Positions 35,861 to 43,800 of a stretch of 64,000 bases of DNA are shown piece after piece. Positions within the stretch are counted from its first letter, which is position 1, and each line of letters starts with the position of its first letter. The stretch is taken from NCBI GenBank assembly GCA_902793635.1, contig CADBEA010000002.1, positions 41,309-105,308 of the forward strand, written 5' to 3'. The position numbers and the translations under genes were made by a program. The stretch is from an uncultured Erysipelotrichaceae bacterium. Lineage in GTDB: Bacteria > Bacillota_I > Bacilli_A > Erysipelotrichales > Erysipelotrichaceae. The notes below the pieces were generated by a model. That model was not told the origin of the DNA and did no database searches. It saw nothing but the letters and a program-made list of their open reading frames with translations.

Positions 35861-37231
35861 ATGAAAAACGGGACGCGGGATCTTCTCCATGGTGTAATCT
35901 GGAAGCAGCTTCTGATGTTTTTCTTTCCGATCATGGTCGGATCGATCTTTCAGCAGCTGTACAACACGGTGGATGCGATGGTCGTCGGCAATTTTGTCGG
36001 CAAACAGGCACTGGGTGCGGTCGGCGGCTCCACCGGTACGATCATCAATCTCCTGGTCGGCTTTACCGTCGGTCTGTCTTCCGGTGCGACGGTCATCATT
36101 GCCCAGTACTATGGCCGCCGGGAAGAGGAAGGTGTCCGCAAGGGTGTCTATTCCGGTATGTTTCTGGCCATCACGCTGGGTGCTGTATTGATGGTGCTGG
36201 GACTTGTCTTCACCCCGTCTGTTCTGCGGCTGCTCAATGTTCCGGAAGATGTCTACGGTTATTCATTATTATATTTACGCATCTATCTGTCCGGTATGAT
36301 CCCGGTCATGATCTACAACACCGGGGCTGGTATTCTGCGTGCCATCGGTGATTCCCGCCGACCTTTGTATTTCCTGATGGCGGCTTGTGTCACCAATATC
36401 ATTCTCGATATCATCTTTGTCGCGATCATGGGCTGGGGTGTGGCCGGGGTCGGCGCGGCGACGGTCATCTCTCAGAGCATCAGCTGCCTTCTGACCCTGA
36501 TCATCCTGGGCGGAACTGATGATATTTATAAATTCGATCTTCGAAAGCTTCATTTTGATCCGAAAGTACTGAAGCAGATCGTCGTCATCGGTCTGCCGAC
36601 CGGTATCCAGGCATCGTTATATGGTTTCGCCAATCTGTTCATTCAGGCCGGTGTCAACCAGCACGGCACTGACGTGGTTGCTGCCTATACCGCTTTCGGC
36701 AAGATCGATGCGATCTTCTGGAATTCTTCCGGTGCTCTCGGTACGGCCGTACTGACTTTCATCGGTCAGAATTTCGGGGCCGGCAATATGGACAGAGTAC
36801 GTAAGGGTATCCGCGAAGCATTGTTGATATATGTGATCGGTTCAGCGGCGATCTCCGCCGTATGTTATTTCTTCGGCGGTTTCTTCTACCGGCTGTTCAC
36901 CCCGGATCAGGCAGTCATTGACAATGGTCTGGCGATGCTGAGATTCCTGTGTCCGTTCTGGGTCACTTTCTGCTTCACGGAAGTATTCTCCCAGAGTCTG
37001 AGAGCCTGTGGTGATACGCTGGCACCGATGCTGATGACGGCATTCGGTATCGGGGCACTGCGTATTCTCTGGATCCTGCTGTATCCCGGCACGACGATTT
37101 TTGATACTCTGCTGTGCTATCCGGTTTCCTGGGTCACGACAAGTCTTCTGTATCTTGCCTATTATCTGCATGGCGGCTGGAAGAAGCGGGCCTTGAAACA
37201 GCGGGAAACGATCATGGCGATTTCCCGATAA
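35861..37231 (+). CDS. MATE-family efflux transporter
   Basis: 456 aa, 12 predicted helices, two homologous halves. The start (PIMVGSIFQQLYNTVDAMVV, then GNFVGKQALGAVGGS) is the classic MATE N-lobe, and QASLYGFANLFIQAGVNQHG opens the C-lobe. It probably exports cationic drugs or metabolites using Na+ or H+. AGGGGGT is the ribosome site. A small membrane-protein gene follows 13 nt later. Confidence 0.94.
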   Translation: MKNGTRDLLHGVIWKQLLMFFFPIMVGSIFQQLYNTVDAMVVGNFVGKQALGAVGGSTGTIINLLVGFTVGLSSGATVIIAQYYGRREEEGVRKGVYSGMFLAITLGAVLMVLGLVFTPSVLRLLNVPEDVYGYSLLYLRIYLSGMIPVMIYNTGAGILRAIGDSRRPLYFLMAACVTNIILDIIFVAIMGWGVAGVGAATVISQSISCLLTLIILGGTDDIYKFDLRKLHFDPKVLKQIVVIGLPTGIQASLYGFANLFIQAGVNQHGTDVVAAYTAFGKIDAIFWNSSGALGTAVLTFIGQNFGAGNMDRVRKGIREALLIYVIGSAAISAVCYFFGGFFYRLFTPDQAVIDNGLAMLRFLCPFWVTFCFTEVFSQSLRACGDTLAPMLMTAFGIGALRILWILLYPGTTIFDTLLCYPVSWVTTSLLYLAYYLHGGWKKRALKQRETIMAISR

Positions 37232-37244
37232 AGGAATTAATATT

Positions 37245-37595
37245 ATGAGATTACAGGCATTTGTGCATATGTTCAGCGGTTTTCTCGGTCTTCTGCTGCT
37301 GTGGTATGGTTTTCTGGCCATGCAGGGGAAGACGCCGGTGCTAACGGTGGTGCCGCTGAAAAGCGAAAAGGAAAGACAGAAGGAATATCGTTTTCAGGCG
37401 ATCGGTTACGGGGGTATGGGTCTGATCGCGCTTTTGAAATGCATCTATTTCTTTTCCGGCTGGAGCTGGGCGGGCCGCTTGATGTCGGCTTCGATGACGG
37501 TCATCACAGTGTACCTTCTGTACTGTCTGACGTTCCGTGTATATAAAAAAGGCTACATTGCCGGAGATACTGATGAACCGGAGGAAAACAGGTGA
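37245..37595 (+). CDS. Small membrane protein
   Basis: 116 aa, not recognised. Three helices are likely (SGFLGLLLLWYGFLAM; IGYGGMGLIALLKCIYFFSG; SASMTVITVYLLYCLTF). The short positively charged loop KSEKERQKEYR lies between the first two, and the tail is acidic. It is probably co-transcribed with the MATE gene. Confidence 0.7.
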   Translation: MRLQAFVHMFSGFLGLLLLWYGFLAMQGKTPVLTVVPLKSEKERQKEYRFQAIGYGGMGLIALLKCIYFFSGWSWAGRLMSASMTVITVYLLYCLTFRVYKKGYIAGDTDEPEENR

Positions 37596-37612
37596 AATTC
37601 CTGTCCTCTTTT
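37581..37612 (+). terminator. Probable terminator
   Basis: GAGG(AAA)ACAGG / CCTGTCCTC with an AAA bulge, then TTTTC; overlaps the stop codon of the small membrane-protein gene. Confidence 0.6.
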
Positions 37613-37633
37613 CATACTGTTTCGACAATCCTT

Positions 37634-37642
37634 TGTTATAAT
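37634..37642 (+). promoter_or_regulatory. Extended -10 promoter
   Basis: TGTTATAAT, 16-22 nt before the two candidate ATGs of the next gene. Confidence 0.55.
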
Positions 37643-37658
37643 CATATGGTAGGTAAAA

Positions 37659-39659
37659 ATGAATATGAAAAGATTGCTTATTTTTATTCTGTCTGCTGTC
37701 TTTCTGTTAGGCAGCGGTGATATATATGCCATGCCGGTTTATGCCGAAGGTGAAGAAGGGGAGACAGAAGAAACGGAAGAAGTCGAAGAGACTGAAGAGA
37801 TCAACTACGACGACTCGATCCGTATTCTGTTCACTGAAAATCTTCAGGACACCATCACACCGCACCGCAAACTGGTGAAGTCAATGGTGGAGAAGGAAGA
37901 CGGCACAACGGAGGAAGTCACAAATGTTGAAAGCTTCGGCGGCTATGCCTATCTGAAGCGGGCTATCGACAGTTACCGGACCGAGGATTCGATCCTGCTG
38001 GATGCCGGTGACTATTCGACCGGATCCATTTATGACACGCTGTTCGTCAAGAGCGCGCCGGACCTCAGTTTCCTCAGTATGATGGGGTATGATGCGACGA
38101 TGTTCGGTGAACGCGAGTTCTCCAACGGCCTCGGCGCACTGACCCAGATGCTCAATGCGGCGTATGGATCACCGGATATCATTGCCTCGAACCTGATCTT
38201 CGCGGACGACGCGGAAACAGCATTGTTCAAGGAAGCTTATGAGGCAAGAGGCGGCCGTGAATACAAGACCTTCGAAAAGGGTGGTCATCTGATCGGTGTC
38301 TTCTCGGTATTCGATCCGGCCTGCGTGACAGTATTCTCACTGCTCGGCGGTGTCAGTCTGGAAGAACCGGAAGTCTGCGCGCAGCGGATGGTCGAAGCTT
38401 TGAAGGCAGAAGGCTGTGATTATATCATCTGCCTGTACCATTCCCAGGGAGCGCCGGAAAAGAACGGTTCGCATGACAGACATCTTGCGGCAAGCGTGGA
38501 AGGCATCAACCTGCTGATCAGCGGCCACACGGTCGCGCCGACCGAAGAACCGGTCGTAGTCAATGACACGACGATCGTATCCTGTGGGCAGTACGGTGAT
38601 TATCTGGGGGTTGTTGATATCAACAAAGACACCCTGGAGATCATGCGGACAGTGATGCAGCCGGTATCGCCGGCCACCTATGAAGCTGACGGCACAGCCC
38701 AGGACTGGATCAACAGCTATCATCAGGAAGTTCAGGAATATACCCTGAACCGCTATGGTTACAACTTTGACAGAACATTCGCGGTCACGGAATTCAATCT
38801 GACTGACATTGACCGCAATTCCGATATTCTTTCCAACAACAGCGTCGCCGATCTGATCACGGATGCCTATGCGGCATACTATGAACCTTCCGAGCGTGAC
38901 GAAACGCCGGTGATCGGTATGGTGTCACGCCGTGACGTGACCGGCAGCCTGTTCTCGGGTTCGATCCGGGCGGAGGAGATCTTCAACATCATCGGCCGCG
39001 GTATCGGCGAAGACGGCACACCGTCCTCACCGCTGGCCAGAGTATATATGTACGGCTCCGATCTGTTCGATCTGTGTGAGCTGGACTGCACCGTCTTCCG
39101 CGACGAGCCGGAGAACCAGCTGTATTTCGCCAATATGCGCTATGAATATACCGACGACAGAATGCCGTATGACAGAGTCGTCGAAGTATATGTCGATGCG
39201 GCGGAAGGCTACTATGTACCGGTGACCGGCAACAAGCTGTATCCGGTCATCATGGAATATCAGCTTCTGCGCCGACTGCCGGGTCTCTTCGAGAAGTCCG
39301 GCGGCAGTCTGGAATGCCATGTGCGCGATTCGTTCGGCCGTGATATCAAGAACATCGACAACATGATCCTGCGCAGCAGTAACGGCCAGGAAATCAAGCC
39401 GGCCACAGCGGTGGTCACCTATATAACCAGAATGAGCCACAACGGTTCCGGTACACCGACTCTGAAAAGACAGTACGCGGCGGCCCGCAAGACCAAGAAG
39501 GAAATCAAGAGCGTGGATCTGATCAGTTTCCTGAAACACCCCAGCAAAGTCGCCCTGAAGAAGTACCTGTCGATTGCCGGCTGGATCATCGGCGGACTGC
39601 TGGCCCTGAAACTCATCATTTTCCTGCTGAACCGTGACTGGAAAACAAAATCCAGGTAA
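37659..39659 (+). CDS. Exported UshA/5'-nucleotidase-like protein with lost metal ligands
   Basis: 666 aa from ATG 37659 (ATG 37665 is equally possible). A signal peptide (MKRLLIFILSAVFLLGSG) is followed by an acidic Glu-rich spacer, a metallophosphoesterase-like domain (about 52-320), a UshA C-terminal-like domain (about 360-600) and a membrane anchor (YLSIAGWIIGGLLALKLIIF). The metal motifs have decayed. The usual TNDxHG is FTENLQD (60-64), GNHEFD is GEREFSNG (150-157), and GHxH is GHTV (289-292). Asp115/Asp118 (DAGDYSTGS) and His261 remain. It is probably a binding or scaffold protein rather than a nucleotidase. Confidence 0.8.
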   Translation: MNMKRLLIFILSAVFLLGSGDIYAMPVYAEGEEGETEETEEVEETEEINYDDSIRILFTENLQDTITPHRKLVKSMVEKEDGTTEEVTNVESFGGYAYLKRAIDSYRTEDSILLDAGDYSTGSIYDTLFVKSAPDLSFLSMMGYDATMFGEREFSNGLGALTQMLNAAYGSPDIIASNLIFADDAETALFKEAYEARGGREYKTFEKGGHLIGVFSVFDPACVTVFSLLGGVSLEEPEVCAQRMVEALKAEGCDYIICLYHSQGAPEKNGSHDRHLAASVEGINLLISGHTVAPTEEPVVVNDTTIVSCGQYGDYLGVVDINKDTLEIMRTVMQPVSPATYEADGTAQDWINSYHQEVQEYTLNRYGYNFDRTFAVTEFNLTDIDRNSDILSNNSVADLITDAYAAYYEPSERDETPVIGMVSRRDVTGSLFSGSIRAEEIFNIIGRGIGEDGTPSSPLARVYMYGSDLFDLCELDCTVFRDEPENQLYFANMRYEYTDDRMPYDRVVEVYVDAAEGYYVPVTGNKLYPVIMEYQLLRRLPGLFEKSGGSLECHVRDSFGRDIKNIDNMILRSSNGQEIKPATAVVTYITRMSHNGSGTPTLKRQYAAARKTKKEIKSVDLISFLKHPSKVALKKYLSIAGWIIGGLLALKLIIFLLNRDWKTKSR

Positions 39660-39663
39660 GTCA

Positions 39664-39672
39664 TGCTATAAT
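39664..39672 (+). promoter_or_regulatory. Extended -10 promoter of telA
   Basis: TGCTATAAT, 40 nt before the telA ATG; no strong -35 seen. Confidence 0.6.
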
Positions 39673-39711
39673 GCTTGCAGATAGAAAAGTATAAAAAGGA
39701 AGGATAATATC

Positions 39712-40923
39712 ATGAGCGAAAATAATAAACCTGTAGAAGCTCAGGCCCAGGAAGCTGCTGAACCTGAAATTCATCTGACACTGACACCGGCTGAACTGGA
39801 AGAAGAAAACGCCAAACAGCTGCAGGCTCTGGAAGCCAAGGAAGAAGCCAAGAAGGTCGTCGATCCGATCAGCGAATCCAAGCTGAGCGAAGCGGAAAAA
39901 AAGACAGTCAATGAATTCTCCAAGAAGATCGATATTACAGAATCCAATACGATTCTGCAGTATGGCGCGGCTGCCCAGAAGAAGGTCACGGATTTCTCCA
40001 ATACCGCTCTGCAGAACGTCAGAACAAAGGACCTCGGTGAAATCGGCACATTGCTGAGCAACCTGGTCGTTGAATTGAAGACATCTGATGCGGAAGAAGA
40101 AAAGAAGGGTTTCTTCGCCGGTCTGTTTGACAAGGGCAAAGACAAAGTCACGGAATTCAAGGCCCGTTATGACAAGGCGGAAGCCAACGTTGAAAAGATT
40201 TCCGCCATTCTGGAAGATCATCAGATCACCCTGCTGAAGGACATTGCCCTGCTCGATGAACTGTATGAAAGAAACAACCAGAACATCAAGGAACTGACCA
40301 TGTATATCCTGGCCGGCCGTAAGAAGCTGGCGGATGTCCGTGCCAACGAACTGCCGGAACTGATCAGAAAAGCCAAGGAATCCGGTCTGCCGGAAGACGC
40401 TCAGGCTGCCAATGACCTGGAACAGGCATGTGTCCGTTTCGAAAAGAAGCTGTATGATCTGGAACTGACAAGACAGGTTGCCCTGCAGATGGCACCGCAG
40501 ATCCGTCTGGTTCAGAACAACGATACACTGATGACCGAAAAGATCCAGAGCACACTGGTCAACACGATCCCGCTGTGGAAGAACCAGATCGTTCTGTCCC
40601 TCGGTATCCAGCACTCCAAGGAAGCTCTTGAAGCTGAGCGTGAAGTCACCAATATGACCAACGACCTGCTCAAGAAGAATGCTGAGACACTGCATCAGGC
40701 TACAGTTGAAACAGCCCGTGAAAGCGAAAGAGGCATCGTTGATATCGAAACTCTCCAGCACACCAATGAACAGCTGATCAGCACCCTGGACGAAGTTCTC
40801 GCCATTCAGAAGGAAGGCCACGAGAAGCGTGAAGCTGCTGAGCTCGAACTGAGAAGAATCGAGAACCAGCTGACTGACAAGCTGCTGCAGATCAATAACG
40901 ACAGAGACGTTACCAAGCGTTAA
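39712..40923 (+). CDS. telA: TelA/toxic anion resistance family protein
   Basis: 403 aa helical cytosolic protein. An acidic, disordered N-terminus (1-60) precedes long helices. The LELTRQVALQMAPQIRLVQN and NTIPLWKNQIVLSLGIQHSK blocks are diagnostic for TelA/YaaN (PF05816). Relatives are linked to tellurite and envelope stress and pair with XpaC; the mechanism is unknown. Here the XpaC-like gene is 6 kb upstream with the AAA+ ATPase. A GGAAGGA ribosome site precedes the ATG. Confidence 0.9.
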   Translation: MSENNKPVEAQAQEAAEPEIHLTLTPAELEEENAKQLQALEAKEEAKKVVDPISESKLSEAEKKTVNEFSKKIDITESNTILQYGAAAQKKVTDFSNTALQNVRTKDLGEIGTLLSNLVVELKTSDAEEEKKGFFAGLFDKGKDKVTEFKARYDKAEANVEKISAILEDHQITLLKDIALLDELYERNNQNIKELTMYILAGRKKLADVRANELPELIRKAKESGLPEDAQAANDLEQACVRFEKKLYDLELTRQVALQMAPQIRLVQNNDTLMTEKIQSTLVNTIPLWKNQIVLSLGIQHSKEALEAEREVTNMTNDLLKKNAETLHQATVETARESERGIVDIETLQHTNEQLISTLDEVLAIQKEGHEKREAAELELRRIENQLTDKLLQINNDRDVTKR

Positions 40924-40944
40924 GCAAAAACAGATAAGCACAAT

Positions 40945-40980
40945 AAAAGCAGAGCTCATTGATATGAACTCTGCTTTTTA
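40945..40980. terminator. Bidirectional terminator
   Basis: Perfect AAAAGCAGAG (40945-40954) / CTCTGCTTTT (40969-40978), 14-nt loop, between converging telA and the L,D-transpeptidase gene. Confidence 0.88.
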
Positions 40981-40985
40981 CGTTC

Positions 40986-42167
40986 TTAATACCAGGGGTT
41001 GGCCGGATCGGGATCGGTCGGATCCCAGCCGCGGTTTTCCGAGGAGGGATCAATATAGATGGATCCCGGTTTGCCCAACGGTCCGGGGGAATCCCAGTCG
41101 TCATAGAGTTCGACGGTCGTGCCGATCGGGCAGTTGTTGAAGATCCACATGGCGTCCCGGACACATAATCTGATGCAGCCCATCGAGGCGGCAGTGCCGA
41201 GCTTGTTGTATTCTTCGTATTCCAGATCACCCTTGTCCTGTGTGTAGTAAGGCACTGAGTGGAAGAGGATATCGCCGACGATGTCGGTGACATACTGACC
41301 GTAGCACGGTCCGTATAGCAGACGCCAGTAACTCTTGTTGAAGGTGCGGTAGGTGCCAAGCGGTGTGGCGGCGCCGGTCGAGCAGACAAAGGCGATATAC
41401 GGTTCGCTGTAGTAGCCTTCATCATCCTGGACGTAGACGGTCACGGTGTTCATGGCCCGGTTGATGCGGATGTAGTATGGATAGTCGCTGGAGCCGGCCG
41501 GGGCAGCCGGAGCTGCCGGTTCGGGTGCCGGTTTTTCGGCGACATAGACGACATAGGACGATTCTGATTCATTGCCGTGGTTGTCACGGGCTTTGACGGT
41601 GACGGTATATTCACCCGGCACGGATGTGTCGAGGTCACTGGTCACCGTATAGGTGCTGTTTTTCAGTTCTTCACTTTTCGAAAAACTGCCTTCGATCGGA
41701 TCTTTGACACTGTTCAGGTTGGAAAGGATATCGAATTCGTCACCTTCCGTCAGTTCGATTTCTTCTGATTCAAAGGAAATCTCCGGTGCCTTGGTGTCCT
41801 TGATGACAAACTTGAACGGGAAGTCCTTCCAGGCCCGCTGGCCGTATTCGTCAACGGAACTGAGCCGGTAGGTGATGTCGTAGGTGCCCGGTTCCATGGT
41901 GTTGACGTTGCCGTAGTAGGACAGCTTGCCGGTACATTTCACGACCGGCATCAGGCGGTTGATGTTGGCGCCGTATTCGACTTCCAGCAGTTTTTCATCC
42001 ACCTGCAGATCAAGGGCGGCGATCTCCTTTTCCAAAGAGGCGGCCATCGCCTGGCCCAGCTGATATCTTTGATAGATCACAACTGACACGATCACGGCGG
42101 CCACCGTCAGGATGAGCAGCGGCAGGATCAGATGCGGTTTGATACGTTTTCTTTTTTTCGTTTTCAT
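40986..42167 (-). CDS. L,D-transpeptidase (YkuD) with Ig-like domains
   Basis: 393 aa. A basic N-terminus and one membrane helix (LILPLLILTVAAVIVSVVIY) anchor the protein outside the cell. Two Ig-like/cadherin-like strands follow (NVNTMEPGTYDITYRLSSVD; APEISFESEEIELTEGDEFD and TVTVKARDNHGN), then a Pro/Ala linker. The YkuD domain has catalytic His303 (LFHSVPYY) and Cys331 (ASMGCIRLCV). Such enzymes form 3-3 peptidoglycan cross-links or attach proteins. It diverges from a GH25 lysozyme gene. Confidence 0.93.
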   Translation of the reverse strand: MKTKKRKRIKPHLILPLLILTVAAVIVSVVIYQRYQLGQAMAASLEKEIAALDLQVDEKLLEVEYGANINRLMPVVKCTGKLSYYGNVNTMEPGTYDITYRLSSVDEYGQRAWKDFPFKFVIKDTKAPEISFESEEIELTEGDEFDILSNLNSVKDPIEGSFSKSEELKNSTYTVTSDLDTSVPGEYTVTVKARDNHGNESESSYVVYVAEKPAPEPAAPAAPAGSSDYPYYIRINRAMNTVTVYVQDDEGYYSEPYIAFVCSTGAATPLGTYRTFNKSYWRLLYGPCYGQYVTDIVGDILFHSVPYYTQDKGDLEYEEYNKLGTAASMGCIRLCVRDAMWIFNNCPIGTTVELYDDWDSPGPLGKPGSIYIDPSSENRGWDPTDPDPANPWY

Positions 42168-42237
42168 AAAATTGGTTTTCTCTTAGTCAATGAACATTAT
42201 ACACAAAAATGAAAGCACGGAAACAGAAGCACTCATG

Positions 42238-42243
42238 TATAAT
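42238..42243 (+). promoter_or_regulatory. -10 element immediately before the GH25 start
   Basis: TATAAT followed by 7 nt and ATG 42251; no ribosome site. Transcription would start at or next to the start codon. Confidence 0.45.
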
Positions 42244-42250
42244 GGATACC

Positions 42251-43117
42251 ATGACAGGAAAAAAGGTAAAACTGAAACGTGCTTACCGAAGGAGACGGAT
42301 CAGTGTTTCATCGATTCTGATCATCGCTTTCGTGGTGTTTGTCATATGTGCCCGGATGTACGGCTGTGCCCGGCGGGAACGGGAGATGCGGGAAGCGGAG
42401 AGCCAGACGGTGAGTGCGCCTTATATCGAACATGACTATGATTTTTCCAATCTGCAGTGGAACGGCTGGCTGGTCAGTTATGAAGACGAGAATTACACGT
42501 CCCGGCAGGGCATTGACGTATCCATGCACCAGGAGGAGATCGACTGGGCGGCTGTGAAGGCCCAGGGCATTGATTTTGCCTTTATCCGCTGCGGTTACCG
42601 CGGTTATCTGTATGGCGATGTGTGGGAAGATCCCTATTTCCATGCCAATATGATGGGTGCGATCGAAAACGATATCGATATCGGTGTCTATTTCTTCTCA
42701 CAGGCGATCAACGAAGAGGAAGCCCGTGAGGAAGCGGATTTCATCATCCGTATACTGCGCGGCTATGAGATCGATCTGCCGGTCGTCTTCGACATGGAAG
42801 ATTCGGTCGACGGCTATCCGAGCCGTATTCTGGAAGTGGACCGCTTCGATCGGACCGTGGCGGCTGTTACCTTCCTGCACCATCTGCAGAACGCCGGTTA
42901 TGACGTCATGGTGTATAACAGTTCTTTGCTGTTTGATACGATCTTCATGGCGGATTATCTGCAGGAGTTTGATATCTGGGTGGCGGATTACAATTACGCG
43001 CCGCAGTATCCGTACCGCTTTTCGATCTGGCAGTATACCAGTGATGCGTATATTGACGGTATTGAAGGCAGGACTGATATGGATATCATGTTCGTGCCAA
43101 AAGAAAAGAAAGATTAA
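42251..43117 (+). CDS. GH25 family lysozyme, membrane anchored
   Basis: 288 aa from ATG 42251. A basic N-terminus (KKVKLKRAYRRRR) precedes one helix (SILIIAFVVFVICARMYG) and a GH25 domain. The latter has GIDVSMHQEEIDWAAVKAQG, IDFAFIRCGYRGY, the catalytic acidic pair in LPVVFDMEDSV and the C-terminal WQYTSDAYIDGI. It cleaves between MurNAc and GlcNAc. An ATG at 42209 in the same frame lies upstream of the likely transcription start. The 3' end overlaps yigZ (opposite strand) by 4 nt. Confidence 0.9.
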   Translation: MTGKKVKLKRAYRRRRISVSSILIIAFVVFVICARMYGCARREREMREAESQTVSAPYIEHDYDFSNLQWNGWLVSYEDENYTSRQGIDVSMHQEEIDWAAVKAQGIDFAFIRCGYRGYLYGDVWEDPYFHANMMGAIENDIDIGVYFFSQAINEEEAREEADFIIRILRGYEIDLPVVFDMEDSVDGYPSRILEVDRFDRTVAAVTFLHHLQNAGYDVMVYNSSLLFDTIFMADYLQEFDIWVADYNYAPQYPYRFSIWQYTSDAYIDGIEGRTDMDIMFVPKEKKD

Positions 43118-43719
43118 ACTTTCTTTTCGATATATACAGTTTCAATAAAGACGGCTTCCACAGCGCCTTTGGAAAGATTGCGGATATTCTCGGGAATATC
43201 CTTTTTTTCCGTCGCGAAGGTACAGGTCACGGCATTGTCATAGCTGAGGTCACGGATCTCGGTGTTACGCCGCAGCCAGTTCTCCAATGTTCCGGACATA
43301 TCATAGGGATAGGTCACCTGCCAGATATCCATCGGTACGGATTCCGTCTTCGGGGCATTGGCCAGGGCGGATGCCACACTGCCGGAATATGCCCGGATCA
43401 GACCGCCGGCGCCCAGCTTGACACCGCCGAAATAGCGGACAACACAGGCCACAACATCCGACAGACCGCTTTTACGGATGCTTTCCAGCATCGGAACACC
43501 GGCTGTGCCGGAAGGTTCCTTGTTGTCGGAGGAGCGCTGGATCATGTTGTTTTCCCCCAGCATGTAGGCAGTGCAGACATGCGAGGCGTCCGGATATTCC
43601 TTGCGGATCGTTTCAATATAGGCCCGTGCTTCTTCTTCGCTCATCGCCCGGTTGACACAGGCAATGAAGCGGGAGCGGTTGATGACGGTTTCTTCCCGGT
43701 ATTCTTTTTCGAGTCTCAT
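43114..43719 (-). CDS. yigZ: YigZ/IMPACT family protein
   Basis: 201 aa. N-terminal RNase PH/S5-like domain with the family blocks NRSRFIACVNRAMSEEEARA, GTAGVPMLE and VVRYFGGVKLGAGGLIRAYS, plus a ferredoxin-like C-terminal domain. The family is linked to translation control, but the biochemical role is open. The frame stays open to 44463 upstream; that part is antisense to the M16 protease and is not taken. The start at 43719 has no ribosome site but a good promoter TTGTCA-17-TATCCT whose -10 ends 7 nt before the ATG. Confidence 0.92.
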   Translation of the reverse strand: MRLEKEYREETVINRSRFIACVNRAMSEEEARAYIETIRKEYPDASHVCTAYMLGENNMIQRSSDNKEPSGTAGVPMLESIRKSGLSDVVACVVRYFGGVKLGAGGLIRAYSGSVASALANAPKTESVPMDIWQVTYPYDMSGTLENWLRRNTEIRDLSYDNAVTCTFATEKKDIPENIRNLSKGAVEAVFIETVYIEKKV

Positions 43720-43726
43720 ATAGAAT

Positions 43727-43777
43727 AGGATAGCCTGTTTTTCCGCAACTGACAACTGAGCGGGAAGTCGGTATAAT
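43727..43777. promoter_or_regulatory. Overlapping divergent promoters of yigZ and the M16C protease
   Basis: Plus strand: -35 CTGACA (43749-43754), 17 nt, -10 TATAAT (43772-43777). Minus strand: -35 TTGTCA (43755-43750), 17 nt, -10 TATCCT (43732-43727). The two -35 boxes share five bases, so RNA polymerase can serve only one direction at a time. Confidence 0.7.
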
Positions 43778-43800
43778 ATGGAAAGTTGGAGGACAATTCT

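Noticed and set aside
39661..40959. 432-aa open frame on the - strand opposite telA
   Set aside because: Antisense shadow of a helical, codon-biased gene; no family features and no ribosome site.
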